64,000 nucleotides of DNA from Pseudanabaena sp. FACHB-1998 (GTDB taxonomy: Bacteria; Cyanobacteriota; Cyanobacteriia; Pseudanabaenales; Pseudanabaenaceae): the NCBI RefSeq assembly GCF_014696355.1, contig NZ_JACJQA010000009.1:19014-83013 (forward strand), read 5' to 3'. Position 1 is the first letter of the stretch. Every line of letters starts with the position of its first letter. The notes under the pieces were generated by a model that worked only from the letters and a program-made list of their open reading frames with translations, searched no databases and was not told the origin of the DNA. Of this stretch, positions 1 to 8,125 are shown in pieces. The translations under genes were made by a program, and so were the position numbers.

Positions 1-838
1 GTCTAAATACGATTTCAGGAGATAAAAAGTTCATAAATCCTTCCATCTTTTGCATAGAAACTCTGTAACCATGCACAGTATAGGAATTTACATTCTTTAA
101 ATCATGATTTGTTTCGGGAATTAAGTTCCAAGTATTGTTGAGAAAGTGAGAAGAATTAGTACTTGCAAAATTTTCGACATCTCTATTAGAAAGCCGCACC
201 GCCCTTTTTACAAATCCCCCTATTTCCTCATCATTCCACCCCAAATTAAATACTTCATTAGCATTAACTAACCGCCCAAACAGTAGATCTGATGATGTTA
301 ATCCCGAAGAAGATTGAGGACGAAAAGGAATAGTTGCTTCGATACAAGCGGCTATTTCCGTAAGTTTGCTTAGTGGCAGCATTTTTTCTAAAGCTTTACC
401 CGCAATTAAGGCGCTTAGAAATTCATTTTGCCCAGACATCGGTAACAGAGGCTGTCCATGATTAAAGCCAAACAGCATCAGTACCATATTAAAAATGACA
501 TCCTCTTGTAGTTCGGGTGGTTCGAGAATGACGAGTTGTTCACGGTCTTCTTTGATATAGGGAGAAATGTAGCGACTAATATTGACACTAATGCCTTGAT
601 CGACCTGCACATAGACCAAATCATGAAATAACGCCGATATGACTTCGATCGCATCTCCACCTGCGCCCACCTCAAAAATGTGGTTTGGGGTATGAAATGA
701 TCGCCAAGGACCTGTCATGGTCTGAATGATCAAATTGGAGATTTTAGTCAATTGTTCTGTGTCAACTTGACCTTGCAAGTCAGCGATCGCCCATGTGAGA
801 CAATCTAGACATTTTTGTTTATCTGTTGCCGTACTCAT
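1..838 (-). CDS. HD-domain-like hydrolase, 3' end outside window (partial)
   Basis: An open minus-strand frame starts at the ATG at 836-838 and runs uninterrupted off the left edge, giving at least 279 residues without a stop. Near residues 50-75 there is FHTPNHIFEV followed by ALFHDLVY. A His followed by a downstream His-Asp pair is the metal-binding signature of HD-superfamily phosphohydrolases, so a divalent-metal hydrolase, perhaps acting on a nucleotide, is likely. The substrate cannot be read from the sequence. I recognise no second domain in the visible part. The call rests on the HD motif and on the long open frame; family membership beyond the superfamily is unsure. Confidence 0.6.
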   Translation of the reverse strand, partial: MSTATDKQKCLDCLTWAIADLQGQVDTEQLTKISNLIIQTMTGPWRSFHTPNHIFEVGAGGDAIEVISALFHDLVYVQVDQGISVNISRYISPYIKEDREQLVILEPPELQEDVIFNMVLMLFGFNHGQPLLPMSGQNEFLSALIAGKALEKMLPLSKLTEIAACIEATIPFRPQSSSGLTSSDLLFGRLVNANEVFNLGWNDEEIGGFVKRAVRLSNRDVENFASTNSSHFLNNTWNLIPETNHDLKNVNSYTVHGYRVSMQKMEGFMNFLSPEIVFR

Positions 839-1220
839 CCAACCTTCTCCGCATTTAACGTCTTCGTATTTACAGCGTTTTTTCGATCACCTCAACCACA
901 AAATGTTGGTTATACAATAGGCAAAGCTTGTAACCTAAATAATTTGCTAAATGCTTTGACATGAGTATAGGTATGTTTATGGAGTTTGTCTGAGCGCAGA
1001 GCGCTGTAGGCTGTGTATTGCATGAAACTTAGACTGACCTGTATGTATAAGGGATTGGATTTATTGGATTTTGCTTTTTTTAATATTACTAATACTGTCA
1101 AAAAGATATGGCAGCCCTAAATCATTTGTAGATTTTTGTTGATTGGAAGCGCATCCCGTCGGGGGGTGTTTTCAATAACTATTTAGGATTGCTCTGGGCG
1201 ACACAAAGCGCCTTATATCT
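839..1220. other. Intergenic stretch, no gene supported
   Basis: About 380 bases lie between the start of the HD protein and the end of the Nudix gene. The only recognisable element is a short GCGC-rich palindrome near 990-1008 of the AGCGCNNAGCGCT type that recurs elsewhere in the window. A 63-codon minus-strand frame here has no ribosome binding site and a composition unlike a real protein, so it is not called. Confidence 0.5.
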
Positions 1221-1694
1221 TTACATATTAATACGCCTCTCCAAAGATGACAGAAAATCTAACATGATCTGCTTATGACTGAACGCAATTGGACGATTTT
1301 GTAATGCACGGCTGGAATAATGTGTACCTTTAATGATTTCTTCCTCGGAGAGAAAGTCCATGTCCCAGCCTTCACAAAGTTCGAGCATATCTATACCTAC
1401 ATCTAAACGACCATAAAATACATGACGAATTACTTGATCTCCTGAATAGCTGCGGAAGAGACTGATCGGTTCGGGAACATAGTTAATTTCTTCCTTTAAT
1501 TCTCGTTGGATGCATATTTCAGGATTTTCGCCTAGCTCTAGGTGTCCGCCAAACATTGTCCACACCCCCGGATGCACGATAGTGGGAATATCGTCGCGTA
1601 ATTGCATTAAGAATTTATCTTGATGCTGAAGTATCGCGATCGCTACTGAACGAATTGTGCTGTCGGAGGTGTTTGAACCTATAGCATTACTCAT
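1221..1694 (-). CDS. Nudix hydrolase
   Basis: This 157-residue protein belongs to the Nudix superfamily, whose members hydrolyse nucleoside diphosphates linked to another moiety. The Nudix box runs from about residue 50 to 72: GGHLELGE, then RELKEEI, which supplies the metal-binding glutamates. The consensus glycine near the end of the box is replaced by Asn71 (EEINY instead of EExGU). Length is normal for a single-domain Nudix protein. It stands alone between the HD-domain gene and the divergently oriented M16 peptidase locus, and its start codon overlaps no neighbour. The substrate cannot be predicted. Confidence 0.85.
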   Translation of the reverse strand: MSNAIGSNTSDSTIRSVAIAILQHQDKFLMQLRDDIPTIVHPGVWTMFGGHLELGENPEICIQRELKEEINYVPEPISLFRSYSGDQVIRHVFYGRLDVGIDMLELCEGWDMDFLSEEEIIKGTHYSSRALQNRPIAFSHKQIMLDFLSSLERRINM

Positions 1695-1747
1695 AATTAA
1701 TACTCATAATTAATTAAGTTTGAGATTCTGTATATCGTTAGTTTGGC

Positions 1748-1939
1748 TTGAAATTGACTTTGACTAAATCTAAGTTTATTAAGAATAGAGTGTGGGCGCT
1801 AAGCACCGCCACTCTATTGTGGGGGTTAATACCAGCGCCGACCGCTGCACAAAGTATTTTGCTGATATTTTTACTCAACTCGGAAATACAGGAAAATACT
1901 TTGTGTAGCTTTAGATACCATGTATTTATAAATACATAG
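1748..1939 (+). CDS. Orphan signal-peptide ORF, possibly a detached leader of the M16 peptidase
   Basis: This 63-codon frame begins with TTG and encodes a textbook secretion signal in its first 36 residues: a basic start (KSKFIKNR), a hydrophobic stretch (VWALSTATLLWGL) and a cleavage-like end (PTAAQ). After that the reading is meaningless and stops at 1937-1939. It is in the same frame as the M16 peptidase that starts at 1979, separated only by TAG and TAA stops. The junction carries a 13-bp inverted repeat (1848-1860 with 1893-1905) and an 18-bp perfect palindrome (1920-1937). I infer that a peptidase once exported by this leader may have been split by a small insertion. It could instead be a leader-only ORF or chance. 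Confidence 0.35.
   Translation: MKLTLTKSKFIKNRVWALSTATLLWGLIPAPTAAQSILLIFLLNSEIQENTLCSFRYHVFINT
1848..1905. repeat. Inverted repeat, CACAAAGTATTTT arms
   Basis: The 13-bp arms at 1848-1860 and 1893-1905 are exact reverse complements separated by 32 bases. The repeat begins exactly where the signal-peptide reading of the upstream ORF loses sense, so it may mark a small inserted element. Confidence 0.5.
1920..1937. repeat. 18-bp perfect palindrome
   Basis: ATGTATTTA followed directly by its reverse complement TAAATACAT. It lies 42 bases before the M16 peptidase GTG start. It could be an operator or part of an insertion scar. Confidence 0.5.
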
Positions 1940-1978
1940 GATAATAAAATAATTATAAAGATTTAAACAGTAATTATT

Positions 1979-3280
1979 GTGCCAATTACCTGCGATCGCG
2001 TAGCTGCAAAAGTTTCTCCAAAAGCGACTTTTCTGAAGTTGGGAAACGGAATAACTCTGGTTCATCAAGAGGTTCCCACCGCAGCAGTCGCGAGCGTAGA
2101 TGTCTGGGTAAAAGCGGGGACAACAAGTGACCCAGAAAAGGCGATCGGGATGGCACATTTTCTCGAACACATGATTTTTAAGGGAACTGAGTTTATCGCC
2201 CCTAGCGAATTTGATCGAGTAATAGAGTCTGAGGGTGGGGTTTCTAATGCGGCAACGAGTTTGGACTATGTCCACTATAGCTTTACGGTGGATGCGAACC
2301 GATTTGCGATAACTCTGCCTTATTTAGCGCAAATGCTGCTTCAGGCAAAGATTGATGAATATGAGTTAGAGCAGGAGCGATTAGTCGTCCTTGAGGAATT
2401 GCGTCAAAGCTTAGATGATCCCGACTGTTTTGCCTATCAACATTTGATGCAAACTGCCTATGGCGATCATCCCTATAGCCGAACAGTTTTAGGTAATGAA
2501 GAAGTAATTTCGCAAATTACCGCCGACCAAATGCGTGCTTACCATCGCACTTATTATCGTCCTGAAAATATGACTGTGGCGATCGCGGGAGCTGTAACTC
2601 GTGAAGAAGCGATCAGAATTGTAGATACTGCTTTTACTAGTGACACTTTTTCGAGAAATTTTTTAGACGATCGCTCTAGTCATGTTAATCAGCCTATCGC
2701 TATCAAACCAGCGATGAAACGGGATCAGGTCAAGTTACCAAGAGTGCAACAGAGTCGCTTGACGGTGGCATGGTTGGGGGCAAGTGTCGCGGATTTAGAA
2801 GATGCCATTCAGCTTGAGTTGGTATCAACTATTTTGACGGAGGGGCGATCGGCTCGGTTAGTGCGCGACTTACTTGAGGAATCTGATTTAGTACAGGATC
2901 TTGCGGGTAGTTTCTCCATGCAGCAAGAATCGGCGTTATTTTCAATTTCTACTTACTTAGATGCCGAGAATCTGGAAATAGTTGAGCAAAGGATTATGCA
3001 ACAGGTGCAGGATTTGCATTTACATCCTATTTCGGAGGCGGAACTCAATAAGGCTAAGCGATCGCTTTGCAATCATTTCACTTTTGCCCTAGAGTCACCT
3101 AGCCAACTAGCTAGCTTTTTGGGATATCACAGTCTGTTAGGTTGTGAGGAACTTTGTACGGATTGGACAAATGCTTACTGCGATATCATTCGCAAAGTCC
3201 AGCCCTTAGATTTACAGAAACTAGTTCAAAAATATCTCTCTTTAGAAAGCTATATCGTCACCAGTGTAATTCCCGAATAA
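1979..3280 (+). CDS. M16 family zinc peptidase, catalytic subunit
   Basis: A 433-residue peptidase related to mitochondrial processing peptidase beta and insulinase. The inverted zinc motif HxxEH is intact at residues 60-64 (HFLEH). The third ligand glutamate is expected about 76 residues on and is present at E139/E140 (VLEELRQ). The start is GTG, with no convincing ribosome binding site, and the first residues carry no signal peptide; an in-frame signal-peptide ORF lies just upstream. The next gene is a second M16 protein without zinc ligands. This catalytic plus non-catalytic pairing is common in bacteria and usually forms a heterodimer that degrades peptides. Substrate unknown. Confidence 0.88.
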   Translation: MPITCDRVAAKVSPKATFLKLGNGITLVHQEVPTAAVASVDVWVKAGTTSDPEKAIGMAHFLEHMIFKGTEFIAPSEFDRVIESEGGVSNAATSLDYVHYSFTVDANRFAITLPYLAQMLLQAKIDEYELEQERLVVLEELRQSLDDPDCFAYQHLMQTAYGDHPYSRTVLGNEEVISQITADQMRAYHRTYYRPENMTVAIAGAVTREEAIRIVDTAFTSDTFSRNFLDDRSSHVNQPIAIKPAMKRDQVKLPRVQQSRLTVAWLGASVADLEDAIQLELVSTILTEGRSARLVRDLLEESDLVQDLAGSFSMQQESALFSISTYLDAENLEIVEQRIMQQVQDLHLHPISEAELNKAKRSLCNHFTFALESPSQLASFLGYHSLLGCEELCTDWTNAYCDIIRKVQPLDLQKLVQKYLSLESYIVTSVIPE

Positions 3281-3331
3281 TGTTTTTCAAAACTAAGAAT
3301 GGCACAGCAATTTTTAGTTTTGAAAAACATT
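3279..3331. terminator. Palindrome downstream of M16 gene, AAAACTAAGAATGGC type
   Basis: The imperfect hairpin has AATGTTTTTCAAAACTA and TAGTTTTGAAAAACATT as outer arms and overlaps the last base of the TAA stop at 3280. Its centre resembles the TAAAAATGGC-GCCATTTTTA palindromes seen at several other loci in the window. Confidence 0.6.
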
Positions 3332-3438
3332 GTTGAGTTTGTTTTTTAATTCACAAAAACGTTGTCCCACTTTCGTAAATTGGTATTACGGCGCTTTTCG
3401 GGTAAGATTTTTAGGTAAAATGCATTTGTCACTAAACA

Positions 3439-4695
3439 ATGTCAAAACGAGCAAGCGATCGCCTAGTGCTATCTAATGGCATTGTGGTCTTGGTAACTGA
3501 AAATCCTACGGCTGATATTATTGCGGCCCGTTGTTTTTTTGCGGGTGGTGAGCGACTGGAAACTCCTGCAAAATCAGGACTAAGTCATCTAGCAGCATCA
3601 TTGATGACGCGAGGCACTAAGCAATATTCCTCCTTGGAAATTGCCGAGCAAGTCGAATCCATTGGAGCATCTTTGGGGACAGAATGCTCTAGCGATTATT
3701 TTTTACTTTCTTTAAAAACAATCACCGCCGATTTCCATGATGTATTGGTGCTGGGTTCGGAAATTTTGCGATCGCCTAGTTTCCCTGATAGTGAACTCGA
3801 TTTAGAGCGTCGTTTAACGATGCAATCGATCCGATCGCAACAGGAGCGACCTTTTACAATCGCCTATGACCGCTTGCAAAAACTGATGTATGGCGATCAT
3901 CCCTACGGACTCTCGAGCTTAGGGACTGAAGAAACCGTTAAGGGAATTACTAGAGACGATTTAGTCGCTTTTCATCAACAACAACTCCGTCCTGAGCAAA
4001 TGGTCGTGAGCATTGCAGGTAAAATTTCCCCAGAAAAAGCGATCTCCTTGGTCGAAGAATCCTTTGGTGATTGGCAGTCTTCTGTACCCTTAAGCACTCA
4101 GCCTACCCCAACCCCAATATTTCAGCCCCAATTAGTCACCCATGAGCAGGACACCCAACAGGCGATCGTGATCATCGGCTACCCTGCGCCATCGGTGAGT
4201 TCCCCAGACTATGCTGCCCTGAAGATCATTTCTACTTACTTAGGTAATGGGTTATCCAGCCGCCTTTTTGTGGAATTGCGAGAAAAGCGGGGACTTGCCT
4301 ACGAAGTTTCGGCTTTTTATCCCACTAGACTAGAGACTTCCCAATTTGTTGCCTACATGGGAACTGCCTCCCAAAATACGGGAACAGCTTTAGAAGGTTT
4401 GCGCCATGAGTGCGAAAGATTAGCTAATGTCACCCTCTCAGAAGAAGAACTCAGCGTTTGTAAAAGTAAGCTCTTAGGGCAGTACGCTCTCGGTAAACAG
4501 ACCAATAGCCAAATTGCTCAGGTGTATGGCTGGTATGAAGTGATGGGGCTAGGATTAGAATTTGATCGCTCTTTCGTCGAATCTATCGAAGCCGTTACCC
4601 AAGCGGATGTCCAAAATGTTGCTAAAAAGTATTTTGCTACGCCCGCAATTTCTGTAGTTGGCTCAGCCGAAGCCTTAAAGCAATTAAAGTTTTAG
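3439..4695 (+). CDS. M16 family peptidase-like protein, non-catalytic partner
   Basis: This 418-residue protein has the M16 fold, but the zinc site is lost: position 50 onward reads HLAAS instead of HxxEH. The C-terminal half keeps the LREKRGLAYEV segment that contributes a conserved Arg/Tyr pair to the active site of the catalytic partner in two-subunit M16 enzymes. It follows the catalytic M16 gene by 158 bases on the same strand, consistent with co-expression and heterodimer formation. The ATG start at 3439 is directly upstream of the conserved N-terminal strand (RLVLSNGIVVLV). Confidence in family is high; the partnership is inferred from gene order and from known families. Confidence 0.88.
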   Translation: MSKRASDRLVLSNGIVVLVTENPTADIIAARCFFAGGERLETPAKSGLSHLAASLMTRGTKQYSSLEIAEQVESIGASLGTECSSDYFLLSLKTITADFHDVLVLGSEILRSPSFPDSELDLERRLTMQSIRSQQERPFTIAYDRLQKLMYGDHPYGLSSLGTEETVKGITRDDLVAFHQQQLRPEQMVVSIAGKISPEKAISLVEESFGDWQSSVPLSTQPTPTPIFQPQLVTHEQDTQQAIVIIGYPAPSVSSPDYAALKIISTYLGNGLSSRLFVELREKRGLAYEVSAFYPTRLETSQFVAYMGTASQNTGTALEGLRHECERLANVTLSEEELSVCKSKLLGQYALGKQTNSQIAQVYGWYEVMGLGLEFDRSFVESIEAVTQADVQNVAKKYFATPAISVVGSAEALKQLKF

Positions 4696-4696
4696 C

Positions 4697-4733
4697 CTTT
4701 TGGATGGCGCGGCGAAGCCGCGTCATCCAAAAG
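4697..4733. terminator. Hairpin after M16 pair
   Basis: CTTTTGGATGGCGCGGC and GCCGCGTCATCCAAAAG form 17-bp arms with one mismatch around a GAA loop, starting two bases after the stop codon. Confidence 0.65.
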
Positions 4734-4774
4734 CTGGTTCCTTATTAAATTGCCGCACCCTAAGTAGCTAATTG

Positions 4775-4807
4775 AAAACAGAAAATGGCTCCGCCATTTT
4801 CTGTTTT
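4775..4807. repeat. Palindrome AAAACAGAAAATGGC-TCC-reverse complement
   Basis: The 15-bp arms are perfect around a 3-base loop. It lies immediately before the cysteine desulfurase start and overlaps a possible upstream extension of that frame (4785), which argues for the ATG at 4818 as the start. It belongs to the ATGGC-GCCAT dispersed palindrome type. Confidence 0.65.
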
Positions 4808-4817
4808 GGTATCACCT

Positions 4818-5969
4818 ATGCAAAGACCAATTTATCTTGATTGTCATGCAACTACGCCCGTAGATGAACGAGTCTTAGCAGCTATGCTGCCCTATTTTCG
4901 AGAATCCTTTGGTAATCCCGCGAGTGTGGGGCATCTATACGGGTGGGAAGCAGAATCAGCAGTTAAATTAGCGCGTGAAGCGATCGCTAATTCCATCAAT
5001 GCGACACCTGAAGAAATCATCTTTACTAGTGGCGCAACCGAAGCGAATAATCTTGCCATTAAAGGCGTTGCGGAGGCATACCATCGAAAGGGAAGACATA
5101 TTATTACCCTCCAGACGGAACATAGCGCTGTTCTTGATCCCTGCGGTTATCTAGAATCCCTTGGCTTTGAGATTACTTATTTACCCGTAAAGTCTGATGG
5201 TTTAATTGATTTACAAGAATTAGAGATGGCGATCCGTCCCGATACGATTTTAGTGTCAGTAATGGCGGCAAATAATGAAATTGGCGTGCTACAACCGATC
5301 GCTACTATTGGGCAGCTATGCCATGAGCGTCAAATTCTCTTTCATACCGATGCCGCACAGGCGATCGGCAAAATCCCTCTTGATGTGCAAGCTATGCAGA
5401 TTGATTTGATGTCTCTCACGGCGCATAAAATCTATGGCGCGAAAGGTATTGGCGCTTTGTATGTGCGTCGTCGCCATCCTAGAGTCACTCTTGCCCCTCA
5501 ATTACATGGTGGTGGGCATGAACGAGGAATGCGCTCTGGCACTCTTTACACCCCGCAAATTGTCGGCTTTGCCAAGGCTCTAGAAATAGCGATCGCCTCA
5601 CAAGCGGAGGAAGAGCAAAAAGCTTTAACCTTACGACAACATCTTTGGCAAAAACTAAGCGAACTTGAGTCCATTCGGCTCAACGGTCATCCAAAGCTAC
5701 GCCTTGCGGGAAATCTCAATGTTAGTTTTAGGGGAATTAATGGACAAGCCTTAATGCTTGCCCTACAAACGATAGTCGCGATCTCTTCAGGCTCCGCCTG
5801 TTCCTCCGCAAAATCTGCTCCCTCCCATGTGCTGAAGGCTCTAGGTCATACCGATGAGCTAGCTTATGCTTCCATCCGTTTTGGCATTGGTAGATTTAAC
5901 ACCCTAGAAGAAATAGAAATTGTTGCTAATCATGTGGTGGAGTCAGTGCGATCGCTAAGAAATTCATAA
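4818..5969 (+). CDS. Cysteine desulfurase (IscS/NifS-like, PLP-dependent)
   Basis: Class V aminotransferase-fold enzyme that removes sulfur from L-cysteine for Fe-S cluster and thiocofactor assembly. The protein is 383 residues from the ATG at 4818. The PLP-binding lysine is K204 in SLTAHKIYGAKG, and the persulfide-forming cysteine is C328 in SSGSACSSAKSAPSH, in the short-loop context typical of the IscS/NifS branch. A start 11 codons upstream would read through a palindrome and is rejected. It stands as a single gene before nrdR. I cannot tell whether it is the main IscS or a paralogue. Confidence 0.92.
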   Translation: MQRPIYLDCHATTPVDERVLAAMLPYFRESFGNPASVGHLYGWEAESAVKLAREAIANSINATPEEIIFTSGATEANNLAIKGVAEAYHRKGRHIITLQTEHSAVLDPCGYLESLGFEITYLPVKSDGLIDLQELEMAIRPDTILVSVMAANNEIGVLQPIATIGQLCHERQILFHTDAAQAIGKIPLDVQAMQIDLMSLTAHKIYGAKGIGALYVRRRHPRVTLAPQLHGGGHERGMRSGTLYTPQIVGFAKALEIAIASQAEEEQKALTLRQHLWQKLSELESIRLNGHPKLRLAGNLNVSFRGINGQALMLALQTIVAISSGSACSSAKSAPSHVLKALGHTDELAYASIRFGIGRFNTLEEIEIVANHVVESVRSLRNS

Positions 5970-5972
5970 CTT

Positions 5973-6007
5973 CAAAACTAAAAATGGCATAGCCATTTTT
6001 AGTTTTG
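5973..6007. terminator. Palindrome CAAAACTAAAAATGGC type
   Basis: Perfect 16-bp arms around a 3-base centre, 3 bases after the desulfurase stop codon. This is the clearest copy of the TAAAAATGGC-GCCATTTTTA palindrome type. Confidence 0.7.
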
Positions 6008-6041
6008 GTACAACATGACGAACGCCAGATATAATTTAGAG

Positions 6042-6083
6042 AAATTTTTGAAAGCGCTGCTTTGCCGTGCTTTCAAAAATTTT
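6042..6083. repeat. Stem-loop AAATTTTTGAAAGC type
   Basis: The 14-bp arms AAATTTTTGAAAGC and GCTTTCAAAAATTT flank a 14-base loop containing GCTTTGC. A GCGCAAAGCGC palindrome follows at about 6098-6113. Confidence 0.55.
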
Positions 6084-6147
6084 TTTAAGTTTTAATGCAG
6101 CGCAAAGCGCTGTAATCTAGCAATAGTCAACAAGTTCGAGATATGTC

Positions 6148-6600
6148 ATGCTCTGCCCGTTTTGCCAACATACCGATAGCCGTGTATTAGAATCTCGTTC
6201 GGCAGAAGCAGGCTCTAGTATTAGACGCAGGCGTGAATGTCTTAACTGTCAGCGTCGTTTTACCACTTACGAACGCATTGAATTTGTCCCCATTACGGTT
6301 TTAAAGCGAGATGGCGCGATCGAATCCTTTGATCGCTCTAAGCTACTACGGGGCATGATTCGTGCTTGCGAAAAAACGGGCGTACCTCAAACTACCCTAG
6401 AATCAATTATTGACGAAATAGAAGCGCAACTACAAGTACGCGAGCGCCATCAAGTTTCTAGTGTGGAGATTGGTGAAATGGTCTTGCAATATTTACAGGA
6501 AGTAAGTGAAGTTGCTTACGTGCGTTTTGCCTCAGTCTATCGGCAATTTCGGGGAGTCAGAGACTTCGCTGAGGCCCTAAATCACTTTACAGCTAATTAA
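6148..6600 (+). CDS. nrdR: Transcriptional repressor NrdR
   Basis: NrdR senses ATP/dATP and represses ribonucleotide reductase genes. The 150-residue protein has the N-terminal zinc ribbon with C3, C6, C31 and C34, then the ATP-cone domain beginning near residue 48 ([18 protein letters not shown]). The C-terminal [11 protein letters not shown] segment is characteristic. Length matches the family. The start is fixed by the conserved MxCPFC beginning. An ATG seven bases upstream is in another frame. It stands alone on the plus strand; no NrdR box was identified nearby. Confidence 0.95.
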   Translation: MLCPFCQHTDSRVLESRSAEAGSSIRRRRECLNCQRRFTTYERIEFVPITVLKRDGAIESFDRSKLLRGMIRACEKTGVPQTTLESIIDEIEAQLQVRERHQVSSVEIGEMVLQYLQEVSEVAYVRFASVYRQFRGVRDFAEALNHFTAN

Positions 6601-6870
6601 TGTTAAGTTTGCTACGGTGATCTGCCGCAAAAATCTCAAGTGCTGTCAAAATTTCCCCATTTAATTAATTTTATTACCTAACTTTAGACTGAAATTAATC
6701 TGTATTCCATAACTAGAGTTAGAAAGAAATAAGTTTAAAAAAACTCAAAAGCTTTGCTAGTAGCCAATATTTATATTAATAGTTATTTGTTTGTCTACAT
6801 TTTTACCTTAACTAAGCGATCGCGGCAAAAGATATAGAAACAGAAGCTAACAAAAATTTGTAAAGAAAAG

Positions 6871-6900
6871 TTGAAATTTTTTATTGACCCTAGCTATAAT
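6871..6900 (+). promoter_or_regulatory. Sigma70-type promoter for the DUF3155 gene
   Basis: TTGAAA at 6871-6876 and TATAAT at 6895-6900 are separated by 18 bases, predicting a transcript start near 6907. The AGGAGG ribosome binding site follows at 6943-6948. The rest of the 350-base gap after nrdR shows only AT-rich sequence. The promoter call is from pattern only. Confidence 0.6.
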
Positions 6901-6955
6901 AACTATGTTTTGTAATCCCGATCGCATTTCAGGGTCTAAATTAGGAGGTATTGAT

Positions 6956-7264
6956 TTGGCAAGGAGACGTAAGCGGAAGAGTAGACGTCGCCAAGAAGGG
7001 CGCAAAATCCTAGAACATATTCCTCAATTTAGTATCGATAGCGGTGAAGATAAGCCAGTGACGGCTGCACGTAAGTACATTCATACACATGGCATTCTTC
7101 CTCCAGCACTGTTGCTCGTAAGACGTAACGAGCATACAACAGATCGATACTTCTGGGCAGAGAAAGGACTATTTGGAGCACAGTATGTTGAAGAAAATCA
7201 CTTCTTATTTCCCAGTCTGAAACCGCCTGAAGAAAGAGAAGTAGCACTTGCTGTATCCAGATAA
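6956..7264 (+). CDS. DUF3155 family protein with TTG start
   Basis: A small, very basic cyanobacterial protein of unknown function, 102 residues from TTG at 6956. It begins LARRRKRKSRRRQEGRK and continues with conserved segments such as ILEHIPQF, PVTAARKYI, RRNEHTTDRYFWAEK and EENHFLFPS that I associate with DUF3155. The start is decided by a perfect AGGAGG at 6943-6948, seven bases before the TTG. A longer frame from 6884 would begin between the -35 and -10 boxes of the likely promoter and is rejected. The Arg/Lys-rich start suggests nucleic-acid contact, but this is inference only. Confidence 0.82.
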   Translation: MARRRKRKSRRRQEGRKILEHIPQFSIDSGEDKPVTAARKYIHTHGILPPALLLVRRNEHTTDRYFWAEKGLFGAQYVEENHFLFPSLKPPEEREVALAVSR

Positions 7265-7553
7265 GCCTTGATCAACTTACTAAAGCAATAAAACCTCAAC
7301 CTATTGTGTTGTGTGATATTTCTTTAATTTACATACTGTTCATAAATATTAATTTCTATAAAAGCTGTGTTTATCCTACAGTTAATAGAGATTAAAAAAT
7401 CTTGGTTGTAAATTATTAGAAAAAATATTCGGCTGGATTTGTTGAATTTTTCGGTCAGAAATATTTAAAATTTTGCGGTTATTTGATTAGCCGTTTAATG
7501 GGGGTTTTATTGATTAATGAATATATTAACTGTTGAAATTATTTAACACATCT

Positions 7554-7579
7554 TCCAGAAGTGACATCTCACTTCTGGA
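7554..7579 (+). terminator. Rho-independent terminator
   Basis: TCCAGAAGTGA and TCACTTCTGGA pair around a CATC loop and are followed by TTTTTTA. Confidence 0.7.
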
Positions 7580-7590
7580 TTTTTTATGTT

Positions 7591-7700
7591 TAGCGGTTGG
7601 CATTCTTGTGAGGAGATAAAACCAGAATCGAGTTGCGGCGCTTCGCGCCGCAACTCGATTCTGGTTTTGATTTGTCCTAATGCAGGTGACTTTAGCTATA
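7591..7700. mobile_element. MITE-like element with GCGGCGC palindrome core (copy A)
   Basis: The element has a left flank with GGCATTCTTGTGAGGA, a 51-bp palindrome at 7618-7668 centred on GCGGCGC-TTC-GCGCCGC, and a right flank TCCTAATGCAGGTGAC ending in AGCTATA. Related flanks occur at 18874-18988, 22419-22511, 12625-12714, 55646-55728 and 61994-62092. It has no coding capacity. Mobility is inferred from dispersion only. Confidence 0.55.
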
Positions 7701-7779
7701 TAGCGATCTCTAAGTGGATTAGGATACAAAACCATAGGGCAGCACAAATTACTGCCCTATTGGATTAATTTAATAATTA

Positions 7780-7818
7780 AAAAGTAAAAAGCCTCGCTGT
7801 GCGAGGCTTTTTACTTTT
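7780..7818. terminator. Bidirectional terminator AAAAGTAAAAAGCCTCG
   Basis: The stem AAAAGTAAAAAGCCTCGC pairs with GCGAGGCTTTTTACTTTT. It has A-rich and T-rich sides, so it can end transcription of the minus-strand 70-residue gene at 7866. Confidence 0.75.
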
Positions 7819-7865
7819 GATTATATAATTTGTAGAAGTAAATCATAAAAAGCAAAAAGTAATTA

Positions 7866-8078
7866 CTAAGCGTTGATAGCTTCAGTACTAACTGAGTTTT
7901 TCCAGCCTCTAGGCATTTTTAAATCATCGGGATCAACATAGTGACAAGCATAGTCATCTAAGCAAATTAATGCCCAACCATTGCCATCAATATTGACCAA
8001 TTTATAAGAAGCTTCCAAAACAAAAAAGCCTTTGTGGTTGCGGGTATCGGGCTTGACTCTGACGTTATCTAAAATCAT
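7866..8078 (-). CDS. Small hypothetical protein, 70 residues
   Basis: I do not recognise this family. It is a soluble 70-residue protein rich in aromatic residues (GFFVLEASYKL, GWALICLDDYACHYV) without membrane segments or a signal peptide. It has a good ribosome binding site: the minus strand reads AAAGGAAG shortly before the ATG. It also has a strong terminator just downstream, so it looks like a real monocistronic gene. Two cysteines are present without a zinc-binding pattern. Upstream, at 8126-8150, an AGTAACT...AGTTACT inverted repeat could be a regulatory site. Confidence 0.6.
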   Translation of the reverse strand: MILDNVRVKPDTRNHKGFFVLEASYKLVNIDGNGWALICLDDYACHYVDPDDLKMPRGWKNSVSTEAINA

Positions 8079-8125
8079 TGTTTTAACTTCCTTTAAAAAA
8101 ATTGGCTGCTTGAAATAAAAAAATT

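Larger units (their letters stand above)
7265..7865. other. 600-base gap holding a terminator, a MITE-like element and a second terminator
   Basis: The first 290 bases are AT-rich without a coding frame and end in a terminator at 7554-7579, so DUF3155 may have a long 3' untranslated region or an unannotated small RNA may be made here. A MITE-like element occupies 7591-7700, and the bidirectional hairpin at 7780-7818 closes the gap. Confidence 0.5.

Noticed and set aside
910..1101. 63-codon minus-strand ORF between the HD protein and the Nudix gene
   Set aside because: It has no ribosome binding site, no recognisable domain and an amino-acid composition like random AT-rich sequence.
4785..4817. 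Upstream start for the cysteine desulfurase
   Set aside because: The extension is encoded by the right arm of a palindrome, while family members start at the MQRPIYLDCHAT position.
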